Shown here piece by piece: positions 55,538 to 64,000 of a DNA stretch of 64,000 nucleotides. Numbering within the stretch: the stretch's first letter is position 1; the number at the start of each line of letters is the position of its first letter. Origin of the DNA: Armillaria gallica (taxonomy: Eukaryota > Basidiomycota > Agaricomycetes > Agaricales > Physalacriaceae); NCBI GenBank assembly GCA_037576215.1, contig JBANDB010000010.1, forward strand, positions 1,798,001 to 1,862,000, read 5' to 3'. The notes beneath the pieces were generated by a model. That model worked only from the letters and a program-made list of their open reading frames with translations, was not told the DNA's origin and did not search any database. A program made the position numbers and the translations under genes.

Positions 55538-57094
55538 TTACCAACGCTTGGGCAATTCTGGGCCCGAAAATGAGTACCGATAGTCCAAATTCAGCGGACT
55601 CCATCCCTCGACCCGCATTTCCACATTGTCCCCAATGATAGCTCGGATATCTTCCATGAGAGCAGTAGAAATACTCCTCTCAAAGGAAGCCTCGATCATC
55701 TTCAGCAGTCCTGCTTTACCTGAGCGAGAGCGGATCATATCGAGGAAGGCATGCCGCTCTGTCTTCCTATGATCGCTATACCAAAAGGGAAAGCAGAGAA
55801 CGAGATGGCACAGATTGGGTAAAACTGAGGAAGGAGCAAGGATCTCCGGAATACCATCCCAGCTCGGACCGAGTTCGAGTTTGAGGCGGGAAATCGTAGA
55901 ACAGGCTTCTGATGAGAAGATGTTGCTGATCAGGGCCAACGGTCCTTGCGGGCACATACTCAAGCTCTCGAGACGACATCCAGATCGACCGAGGAAGGGG
56001 GCGATGGACGGTGAACTCTTAGGAACATTAACAATGGTGAGGCTTTGGAGCATCGGCGCTATTAGGAGATTGAGGGTATCTGAATCCTCTACGTACAGTT
56101 GGCGGAGCTCCGCCATAACCACCTGCGCCATGTCGGTCGGCGACGTCTCACGGGACCGTAAGTGACATGTTCTAAGCTTCGGTAGCTGGGAAAGGAGCTG
56201 TAGATCTTCTGCACAAGTGATGTATCCGGACCAACGAGTTATCCCGGACGGTAGCCTGACTTGGCTGATCCCCTGGCTGTGAAGAGTTGCTTGACATAGC
56301 TGTGGGGCTTTCAAGCACACGTCTGAGCGACGATCGTCCTCGTATTTGATAAAACAGACCTCTATTTCAATTGTCTGCAGGACAGGAAAATGCGACACGG
56401 ATTTCAAGTGGCGCATATGATGCATATGGGTTCGAATACACACGTTCCTCCACCGATAGGAAGATTGAACGAGTAACGAAATGATTTTGCCCTCTGCTGC
56501 AACATTGGGACTGTAACAGATGGCCACCACACTGAGAGGGTGTTCACCTGTGTGCTAGAGATATGCCTGCAATATCTCGGGAGCGTGCTTGGAGAAAGAT
56601 GACTTCACCAAGACACACCGAGCCCAGGACGCTGGTGAGGTGTGTAGAATATCTCTCCAAAGTCCACAGACGCTACCCAAGACCCAGAGAGGCCCGGTCA
56701 TGTCTAGACTATCATGTGTGCTGTTGCCCTCTTCTGCATGATGATCATCTCGCCACGGAGAGTCGCAAACAGAATGGAAGATTTTAAGGAGAATGTCGCG
56801 GGGAAGACGACGGACGGGGGCGAATACCGACTTGCGATTTTCCAGGGATTTCAAGATTGTACGCCAATGCAGCTGGGTCTCTTGAAGCTGGGCATCATAC
56901 CAAGACCGCAACCGTTCTAGCTTCGCAATTTCATTGTTTATCAGGGCATGGTGGGATTCGAGCAATGGTTGCGACCCGCGTAAAACCTGCGAAACGAAGC
57001 TGTCGGAACCTTGGGTGGCTTTGAGAGCTTGTAACTGTGGCTCGGGAAAAAGGGAATTGACGAATCCGCAATTGCTGCAGGTGAGGCACGACAT
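55538..57094 (-). pseudogene. F-box/LRR protein, array copy 6, single nonsense codon
   Basis: The frame runs from MSCLTCSNCGFVN through the F-box (RDILLKIFHSVCDSPWRDDH then GPLWVLGSVCGLWRDI) to QAYL. There a TAG at 56557..56555 replaces the GAG (Glu) of QAYLERTGE in every other copy. Reading continues in the same frame to PELPKRW at 55,538, 518 codons in all. No other lesion is seen, so inactivation is recent, or the codon is polymorphic or a sequencing error. A truncated 179-residue product would keep the F-box without the LRR part. An ATG at 56,530 could start the LRR part alone. Confidence 0.8.
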
Positions 57095-57833
57095 TGAGGT
57101 GTAAATCTTGGAAGATGGCTCAGGAAGTTGTTGGAAAAAGATGGTCTTGTATACTGACTTTCGCTACAGAACGAACGAAGTCAGCCTGGTAAGCCGCGTT
57201 ATCGATAGTCGCGTAACTTGTACCTGTCCGTGTATAAAGATGAACTTAAAGTAGGAAGCGCACGTGGCCCCTTGCTGTCACGTAAATAAAACTTCGCTAC
57301 TACTCCCGGCACTCCGGCCGAACTTGCGGTACGATGTCGTCTTCAACGCCGCGGTCTTCTAAGATTTAAAACATACTGAGACAGCGGAATCCCTCGTCGC
57401 AGACTGTCCTTCATTTCATAAGGCGCCGTTTGCTCACCATAGAGCAGTCAAAGCAGTTACATTTCTTTCCATCAACCTAATGGCGATTAGAGACAAGTGC
57501 AAGGTAGCGCTGAGAATCTGCCAGTGGCACCAGTCTAGTAGCCAATCCTCCAAGTCATGCGCGCTCTCTGATTCAATTCCTCGATGGCGAGAACGAAAAC
57601 AAACTGAAAATAACTTTTAACCACCATCCTGGTCGCTCTCAGGCCTCGGGCCCATTGCTGCGTAAACTTGTACTATACCGTGGCCGCCAACATTCTCTGG
57701 CAACAAACAAAAATTTTCACAACGCGACAAATATAACCCTAGAGCCCGTAAAGCAGTCTTGCCAGCGTACGAATAACGACCGATCATGGTGCCTACCGTA
57801 TCTCAGACATTTTGAGACTCGACCACAACGACC
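57095..57833. promoter_or_regulatory. Long-form divergent spacer, unit 6
   Basis: At 739 bp it is nearly co-linear with units 1 and 2, with the TAGTCGCGTAACTTGTACCTG element (57,204) and GTATCTCAGACATTTTGAG (57,799) close to the partner start. Confidence 0.45.
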
Positions 57834-58985
57834 ATGACCCTGTATTCCGCCAAAGGAGGCGTTGAAACCTACTACTTCCACTATACTTCCAACAGCGACA
57901 TCCCAGTAGAGGCCATCTGCTGGAATGAAGGGGAGGAGGATCAACCAATCAAAATTCCATCAACCACCGACGACACTACCAACACAACAGACTATCTCGT
58001 CGACCGAGCACACGAACTCATCAAAAACTTTGAAGAAGACACTCCAAAGTGGTTGACCGCCTTGGGCGGGCCCGGGATTGTCGTTACTATCTTGTTTTCC
58101 ATGCTCGATTATACGCCCAACGTACGCTATGTTGCCTGAGCCATATGTGCCTGCAGAAGCATCAGTCAACTGGCTTTTGCATGGTTTGCGTATTTCCCAT
58201 GGCTGTGTCCGTTCGATGCTTTCTGCTTTGCACCTTGTATCAATCTGAATACTAGTAGTCAAAGTGCTAAACTGGTACTACTACCCGACTCGAGAAGAGG
58301 AGTGGCTGCATTCCGACCTACGAGAACAAGTCCTTTCCAGCCCTTGTCTCCTGTGTGCAGACATCTGACCCAAACCATTTCCTAGCTACTACGACAACAG
58401 AACTATCATTGTCCGATCACAGGCATGGTGGAACTCGGCCAACCTATGCTTTCTTCCAAGTGGACAGGCACGCTCGGGATCTTTCACATCCTTCAGAGAC
58501 CTCGGGTCTTCAACTCCTGGCGAAACACGCAAATCGATTTCTTCGGACCCATCACGCGAGAGATCGTACAGAACTATATCGGCACCGGCGTGGACCTGGA
58601 TTCAATTCCGTGTGATGACCCCAGCAACGCCATCGCCCTCGAGCTCAACACCTGCTCGCATCTCAGTGACTTTAGGATGTCGCTTAAGGCGACTGGGGTG
58701 AGTGAACCGTCGCCTCACCTTCAAATGTACACTACCCGCTGTCTATAGTAGAACCCCAACGAATACGCCGTCGAGAGGTACGGAGCATGCCTATGTCTCA
58801 TACTCATGAACGACGTAATCGTCTTCAAAGAAGGTACACTACCCGACCCACGATACCTCCATTTACATGGATGCGTGGCAGACGTACTCCAACGAAGCGG
58901 CGCTGGAAGCGTCATCGACAAGTATTCGAGTGTCTTTCCTATCGGACACGACATCCAGAAGATCTCCATCGAGTCTTGACCACAC
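57834..58985 (+). pseudogene. Divergent partner family, recently inactivated copy of unit 6
   Basis: It is nearly co-linear with the intact gene at 11,776. Exon 1 starts MTLYSAKGGVETYYFHYTSN but ends at a TGA (58,137-58,139) where the intact gene has TCA. Exon 3 (58,425 onward) is open and reads QIDFFGPITREIVQNYIGTG. Exon 4 begins NPNEYAVERYGACL at 58,752 and loses frame by a one-base deletion after SVIDK near 58,920. Splice sites are mostly preserved, so decay is young. Confidence 0.75.
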
Positions 58986-59677
58986 TCGGACTTCGGTTAT
59001 CGCTCATCACAGCCTTGCAGCTATCTCAGATTGATTTCTTATTCACATTGTGCATTTGTTACGGGCGAAGGGCTTATATCTCTCCCACTTACTATCCCAG
59101 GTTGTGACGAAAATGAGTATGAGCAGCAATGGGAATATCTTGCACTGCGATAGGAATGCCGAGAGATATAGATTGGAAGTAGTTTGCCTGTAATTCGTAC
59201 TAGGTGCATTTGTTCCCTAGCGGTTTCTGGTCACGCACCTGTAATTCAGGAAAAAATCCACATAACAAATTCGGAACGCAGTATGAACAACGAACAGTGA
59301 TTGAGCTCTCCCTACCGCTCTAGCTGATGTCCCAAAGACAGGATAGCCGCTAGAATTTAGTATCAACGCGGGATCGTTGTGCCAAAAGTGGAGAAACTCA
59401 TATGGTAGGTGACGAGAACAGGAGACAGAGCAAACGACGCCTCCGCTCGACCGTGCTCATGATCCTGCAGCTGTTGTTTATATCTCCCAGGAAATATCTT
59501 GGATAGTTCTTTCCAATCATAGAGATGGTGCACCGTCCAAGTTCCAACAAATTCTTGAGGGCTACGGTTGTTACTCCGGGTTGTATCAATCTTGTTTCTT
59601 GGTTATCGGGTTGGAGCTTGGAATTCACAATTCTTCCTTGAAACTGAACAAAAGAACAACAGAATTCTTGCATGATT
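58986..59677. other. Intergenic part of unit 6
   Basis: No gene is seen. Shared with 34,150-34,730: the GATAGCCGCTAGAATTTAGT element (59,342), TCCGCTCGACCGTGCTCATG (59,441) and the approach to the tRNA. Confidence 0.45.
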
Positions 59678-59770
59678 TCGGATACGGGGAATCGAACCCC
59701 GAGCTGCCGCGATGTAAAGAGTTCGCAAAATCATGAGAGGCGGCAATGTTAGCCGTTACACCATATCCGA
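59678..59770 (-). tRNA. tRNA-Glu (CTC) with 22-nt intron
   Basis: Canonical in all arms: acceptor TCGGATA/TATCCGA, anticodon stem GCCGC/GCGGC, CTC anticodon and T-arm CGGGG TTCGATT CCCCG. The exons differ from the 14.5 kb copy only in the anticodon stem (GCGGC instead of GTGGC), while the introns differ freely. Confidence 0.85.
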
Positions 59771-60505
59771 CTGGTCACAAATTTATCCTCCTTGAGCATG
59801 GCATAGACCCCTCGAGAAAAGCTTGGCTGATGCATTGCCAGGAAGAGACCGCCGGGTTTGGAGCCACCGTAGAGGGGATTGCCCTCGCAGAGAGATGTAT
59901 AGTCGGGTCACTCGAATTCGTCCGCCTCTCTATTCCGCACTGAACATAAAGGGCAGAAGGAAAAGAGCAGAGGGGTATCGCAAGGTATGACTTGGGTTTG
60001 TGAGTGTTATTTCGCAAAGAAGAAGGGTGAGATGACATTGGGGAAGGCATGTGCACCAGGATCTGACGCATTAAAGAATGTGGGTGCTGTATTCCACGGA
60101 AGGGACGATGAAACGCCAATTTCTCCGGCTACCCACTCTAGTGGTGGAGATGGTCATGACACGCGAGACTTGGGGCATTCTTCCTTTACTATGGTCGTGC
60201 ATGATAACCAAAGTCGGTGTTAAAGAGGCGGAATGTTGGTTTGGGGCGGGGAGAAGGGACTTTGGAGTACCATGTCCGCCTGGAGCTCTCGTTCGCGCAA
60301 CTTTGTACGTTGTAGCCGGGGAAGATGGAAGCAGAGCGGAAGAGAACATGGAATCCCGAGTGTAGGCATCGTGGCGATGGGAGAGAGATGGAGGCAGGGG
60401 TCGACCACTCGCATAACGCCGGGCTACAATTTGGGACGTGGAGGTGGCCGACTCTTCCCTTGCATTTGGCAGGCGCGGGTTTCCGCGATCACGGGCAAGA
60501 TAGAT

Positions 60506-61097
60506 AGATAACCGGACAAGGTCCCAAAAAGGAACGCCGGGGTTCTGTGCCGCCACTAAACGTGTCACAGACTACAACACTCCATGCCGCTGTGATACCC
60601 TCAGTTGCCAGCCAAGGACGTCTCACGAATTTAGAGTGTTATAGGGACAAGTGAAAAAAAAACACAAAGAACCAGCGACGCATTCCGAAGTAATACGTCA
60701 TAAGTGGATGTGGTCATGTAAGAGGAGACACTGTGAAACAACATACAGCCATACGCACGGACCACAAGCAACATAAAGGACCGAAAAACTGGCAGGGCGG
60801 GAACGACCTAAACCAAACGCAAGCACCAAGGACGCGCAATGTTGCAGCACACAATTTCGAAGAACAGCGGGGCAGCAGGAACGGCAGGGCCTATGGAACG
60901 GAACCAACAAAACGCAAACACCAAGTCAAGCACGCCGTTTGCAGCACACCGCCATCCAAGAAAAAGTGCTGCAGCAGGAGCAGCAGAACCTGGGCCCATG
61001 GAAACAACAAAGCGCAGGCACCGAACAAATGCAACAGTGCCGCACACCATTTCGAGAAACAGTGCGGCATCAGCAGCGGAGCTCGGGCAAGATAGAT
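60506..61097. mobile_element. 592-bp insertion bounded by 14-bp direct repeats
   Basis: CGGGCAAGATAGAT occurs at 60492-60505 and at 61084-61097. The unit 3b copy reads CACGGGCAAATGG at the same place, without the extra DNA. The insert contains about three tandem repeats of roughly 95-105 bp (60,808-61,080). No transposase or terminal inverted repeat is seen. It may be a non-autonomous element or captured filler DNA. Confidence 0.55.
60808..61080. repeat. Three imperfect tandem repeats of about 95-105 bp
   Basis: Each unit has an AAACGCA/AAGCGCAGGCACC-type start, a TGCAGCACAC/GCCGCACACC word, a run around GAAGAACAG/GAAAAAGTG/GAAACAGTG and a CAGCAGGA-like end. The repeat is purine-rich on the plus strand and open in several frames, giving low-complexity peptides that are not evidence of a gene. 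Confidence 0.55.
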
Positions 61098-61522
61098 GGA
61101 AAATGCAGATGACCACCTCTCCGATTCGGAAGTAACGTCATTGCAACTGGAAAGTTGACCGATAGGTGTGAGAAAGGCGTTGGTGTGTTTGCCTCGCGTC
61201 AGATAGACTGTGTGCATCAAGTCAGCCTTCGAAGAGACTCGAGCGTCCCACCTTGACATCTACTCTGTGACAGGAGCGATGGATAGAGGCCGGCGTTTCT
61301 CTGCAGGGCGTTTATGATACAGTGTAGACCAGTCCAAGGTCTTTTCCTTTCAGAGTCACGCCGAGTATACAATAGCGCAGGACGCGTAGCTGGTGTTTAC
61401 AGGACGCGTCCATGCATTTCAGGGCCAAGTGCGGAGTGGACAAGTCACAAAAGAATCAACAATCCACGTTGGGAAAATGTTTCCGAGTGTTCGCAAAAAC
61501 AGTTACACCTATGACGGGAGTG

Positions 61523-61576
61523 TGGGATGAAGAATCGAACTCCGAGCTTGAGAGGTAGCCGGTACACCATATCCCA
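61523..61576 (-). other. 54-nt tRNA-Glu-like element lacking the anticodon arm, copy 2
   Basis: Same length and layout as the element at 35,979..35,926. TGGGATA and CATCCCA close the stem, the D-arm-like GGTGTACCGGCTACC is slightly closer to tRNA-Glu, and the T-arm has one mismatch (GGAGTTCGATTCTTC). The flanks are also shared with the first copy. Confidence 0.6.
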
Positions 61577-62835
61577 ACAGGTTTAGACTTGAGCTTGAGG
61601 ACCTATATGCTGACACGCTCTACATTCATCATTGGAACACGGACGACATCGTAGGAGGAGAATGAAGGGGGAAGCTTGGTCGTCTGTCTGAAGGGAACTC
61701 CGTCTTTCATAAAGTGCCTACATGCGAAGAATTTCAAGCATGGAGGCCGATGCGAGTGGGAAACCGAATGAAAGATGGCTCGTGATAGTAAGTAATCGAG
61801 CACAGTGGATGGATGTAGAGATGGGTGATGTTACGTCCGAGGAGGGGAGCACCAAGTTTGTGGAGTTGGGTCGTCGAAAACTGGATTCATCTGCTTTCTA
61901 TTCCGCATGGAACAAGAATCTATCCTTCTCGATTAGTCGGTACCTCCCAACAAAGGGCCTAAAGTGAAAAGACGGGGATTTCCGCAGTTAAATAGAGGGA
62001 GATGCGGGTATTCGTTTCTGGGGACAAATTCCATGACGGGGTTTGGTAATGGGTGTGTGTAGCGAAGAGAAGAGAAGGAGTAGAATGACGCATCACGTTC
62101 TGGACGCACGTGCTGGTGCGAGGGTTTAGACGACCGCCTCTCTCAGATAGAAGATTCTGTGGTGTTCGGACGCCATTGAGAGAGACGGAAGCTTGACATG
62201 ACTCTATCGAAAGACATGATAGCTTTTCGAGGGCAGAATGGTTGTGCATAACTGGTCAGGTAGACTGAACATCAAAATCAGGCAAGAGACGCGACCGCCG
62301 CACCTTTTCCTGCGCTAACTTGAGGAGTCCGAGTGAAAAGGATGGAGGCAGGAAAATAGAGATATAATCCTCGCAAGGCGGTTTGGTTTGTGGGATAGGG
62401 GATACGCACGCCTCCACCTAGATGGGCAGGTGTGATGCCAACTTCTTCCGGTACAGGGATACAGAGCTCCCGCGATGTCGAGCGACGACGGTAGTTCTTC
62501 CTCTTCCGCAGCATGCCTTTATGAGTTTGGTGCCTTGGCGTTTCGTTCTAAAGTTCAGGTGGTAGAACGAGAAGGGTACGCTCTGATAGTCGTGTCGAGC
62601 GCGTAAGACAACCTGGTCCTGGCCAGTCGACGTCTGATCGATGGAAAATGAAAGTGTATCATGCCTAAACGAAGCTCGGGGATGATGTATATGGCGTGTA
62701 ACGGTAGGGATGTCGACTTTGAGACGCAGCAAGACAGAGCGCAAGAGAGGCTTGACGCGGTGGTTGACGCGAAGGACAAATTCAGGGGCGGTGGCGGAGA
62801 AATACCGGCCCTATTCTCCGCTTGCTTTTCTCCTT

Positions 62836-63160
62836 AAATGGCACAAGTCTGTCCTCCTCCGTCTCTTTCTACAGCTACCCACTAAGCCAATGACAGCGCG
62901 CTCCTCATCCGTCGGCCGATGCTCGCCCAGTGCGGCATCGTCCTCTTTGGCACCAACGACATCATCGCCCAACAGCTAATCGAGAAGAAAGGTTCAAGAC
63001 GGCATGACGTGCGTAGCGCTTTACTCCAGTCATCCTCTCTCTCCTAACACACACATGTAGTTCATTCCCAACGTCCAGCTCACATTCTACGGCGACGCGA
63101 CCTTTGGCACTGCTTGTCGCTACACAACACGTCCTTTGGAGGGTGTATCTCTCGCCGTCT
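62836..63160 (+). pseudogene. Mpv17/PMP22-like relic, unit 6 copy
   Basis: Exon 1 is reduced to ATGGCACAAGTCTG. Exon 2 has lost the AALL-coding bases (GCGGCATCGTCCTC) but still carries [24 protein letters not shown] sequence. Exon 3 reads NVQLTFYGDATFGTACR. Non-functional. Confidence 0.65.
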
Positions 63161-64000
63161 AGCGTCGTTGGCGTACATTGAGCTTGAGGTTGTCGTGACA
63201 GGCATGGAATACCATGAGTGCAGCGCTGAACGACAGTCAGTATCCATTTCTTCGAATCCATCCGTGTTTCTCAAATTTCTCGTTGGGATAGTTGCAATTG
63301 ATTGTATATCAACTTCAACGTTCAAACCCACGATCCAGTCAGATGGTACCGCATGCAGGACAAGCTATCTGCGTTAGGTCGAGGTTTCAAGCTTGCATTT
63401 TAAGCTGCACTGAAGACTCCCCTACGGAAGTCAGAAAGATACCAGAGACGCCTTTCGGTATGCTTCTTGTCTCCTTTGACGTCAGGCGTCTCAGGGGAAC
63501 AATAGGATTTGCATACTCAACAGATGCACTGTATGACGAGATCCGACTGCCACCTTCGAAATTTCCCCCGAAGGAATGTATGCAACCGGCCGCCCTCGCT
63601 TCATGCGCGCCGATGATACGCAGACAGATGGCATTGGATGCTCTGCCGCTACGTCGAGAAAGACATCAATAATCTCCCGTTCATTTCGTCGCGCTCCCCC
63701 GCGGATCCAAACACCATGATCCCAACGCTCATCTTTTCGCAATCATGCTCTATTATGGAACACCTGGGGCGCATCGGTGGACCATACGACTCGCCCGGGA
63801 ATAGGTCAGTGCTCCTAGTGCGCGTCTATATACGACAGTCACTGAACCGAAGACAGGAAAGCATTGGCGTCCGTGGTGCGATATTTGCAGGAACATGCCA
63901 TGGACAGTTGGGCGGAGGACCATCTTTTGTGGGATCCGTGTCGCTGCGAACCTGCTATTCTTGATTTCAAGCACTCGGAGTTTACCCCAAACTCCCATTG
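63160..64000 (+). repeat. Segment B, unit 6 (runs off the window)
   Basis: Close to 46,690-47,640: TATCCATTTCTTCGAAT (63,240), GACGTC..GTCTC (63,478), GCTACGTCGAGAAAGAC (63,648) and GGAACATGCCATGGACAG (63,890). The array very likely continues to the right. Confidence 0.6.

Larger units (their letters stand above)
59771..62830. repeat. Segment R, unit 6 (extended form)
   Basis: Closest to 34,830-37,230, including GGGACTTTGGAGTACCATGTC (60,257), the 54-nt tRNA-like element and ACTGGTCAGGTAGACTGAAC (62,252). It is interrupted by the 592 bp insertion. No gene is supported. Confidence 0.6.

Noticed and set aside
60733..61135. Plus frames of 98-120 codons over the tandem repeats
   Set aside because: They stay open only because of the repetitive composition, and several frames on both strands are open at once.
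1..64000. CRISPR arrays, bacterial operons or phage genes
   Set aside because: No regularly spaced direct repeats with unique spacers are present, and intron-bearing genes show that the DNA is eukaryotic.

Overview
The window is nuclear DNA of a filamentous fungus, most likely an Agaricomycete. The evidence is short 47-67 bp spliceosomal introns with GT..AG ends, and gene families typical of mushroom-forming basidiomycetes: a DUF6534 seven-helix protein, a FAR-17a/AIG1-like protein and an F-box/LRR expansion. tRNA-Glu genes carry a small intron after position 37. Nothing bacterial is visible. The exon models were worked out by hand from frame, splice sites and agreement between paralogues.

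Left part (1-9,000). A four-exon FAR-17a/AIG1-like membrane protein gene lies at 1,409-319 (minus). It is followed by about 4 kb without a recognisable gene and a two-exon LRR-type gene at 7,234-5,974 (minus). A gene-free stretch follows, with a GGAAACG minisatellite.

Main part (9,000-64,000). This is an array of diverged segmental duplications. The full unit reads: downstream segment D; intronless F-box/LRR gene (minus); divergent uncharacterised gene (plus); intron-bearing tRNA-Glu (minus); a 1.5-3 kb non-coding segment R; a broken Mpv17/PMP22-like gene (plus); segment B. The six F-box copies lie at 9.5, 18.8, 28.1, 40.7, 49.6 and 55.5 kb; five are open and the sixth has one nonsense codon. 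The divergent partner is intact only in unit 1 (11,776-12,992) and decayed elsewhere. Three tRNA-Glu copies look functional, one plus-strand copy is doubtful, and several are relics. All Mpv17-like copies are broken.

Later events are superimposed on the array: a nine-exon DUF6534 gene (32,275-33,787), a four-exon coiled-coil gene (22,730-23,692), a LINE-type reverse-transcriptase relic (31.2-31.5 kb), a foldback MITE with TA target duplication (45,101-45,353), a 2.17 kb insertion packed with TCACTTG motifs (25,151-27,319), a 592 bp insertion with internal tandem repeats (60,506-61,097), an inverted block (47.7-49.0 kb) and a perfect 63 bp palindrome (17,571-17,633).

F-box proteins normally act as substrate adaptors of SCF ubiquitin ligases. 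The array therefore looks like a birth-and-death cluster in which the adaptor is kept and diversified while its divergent partner and the other passengers decay. That interpretation is inference. Functions beyond family level cannot be read from this sequence alone.
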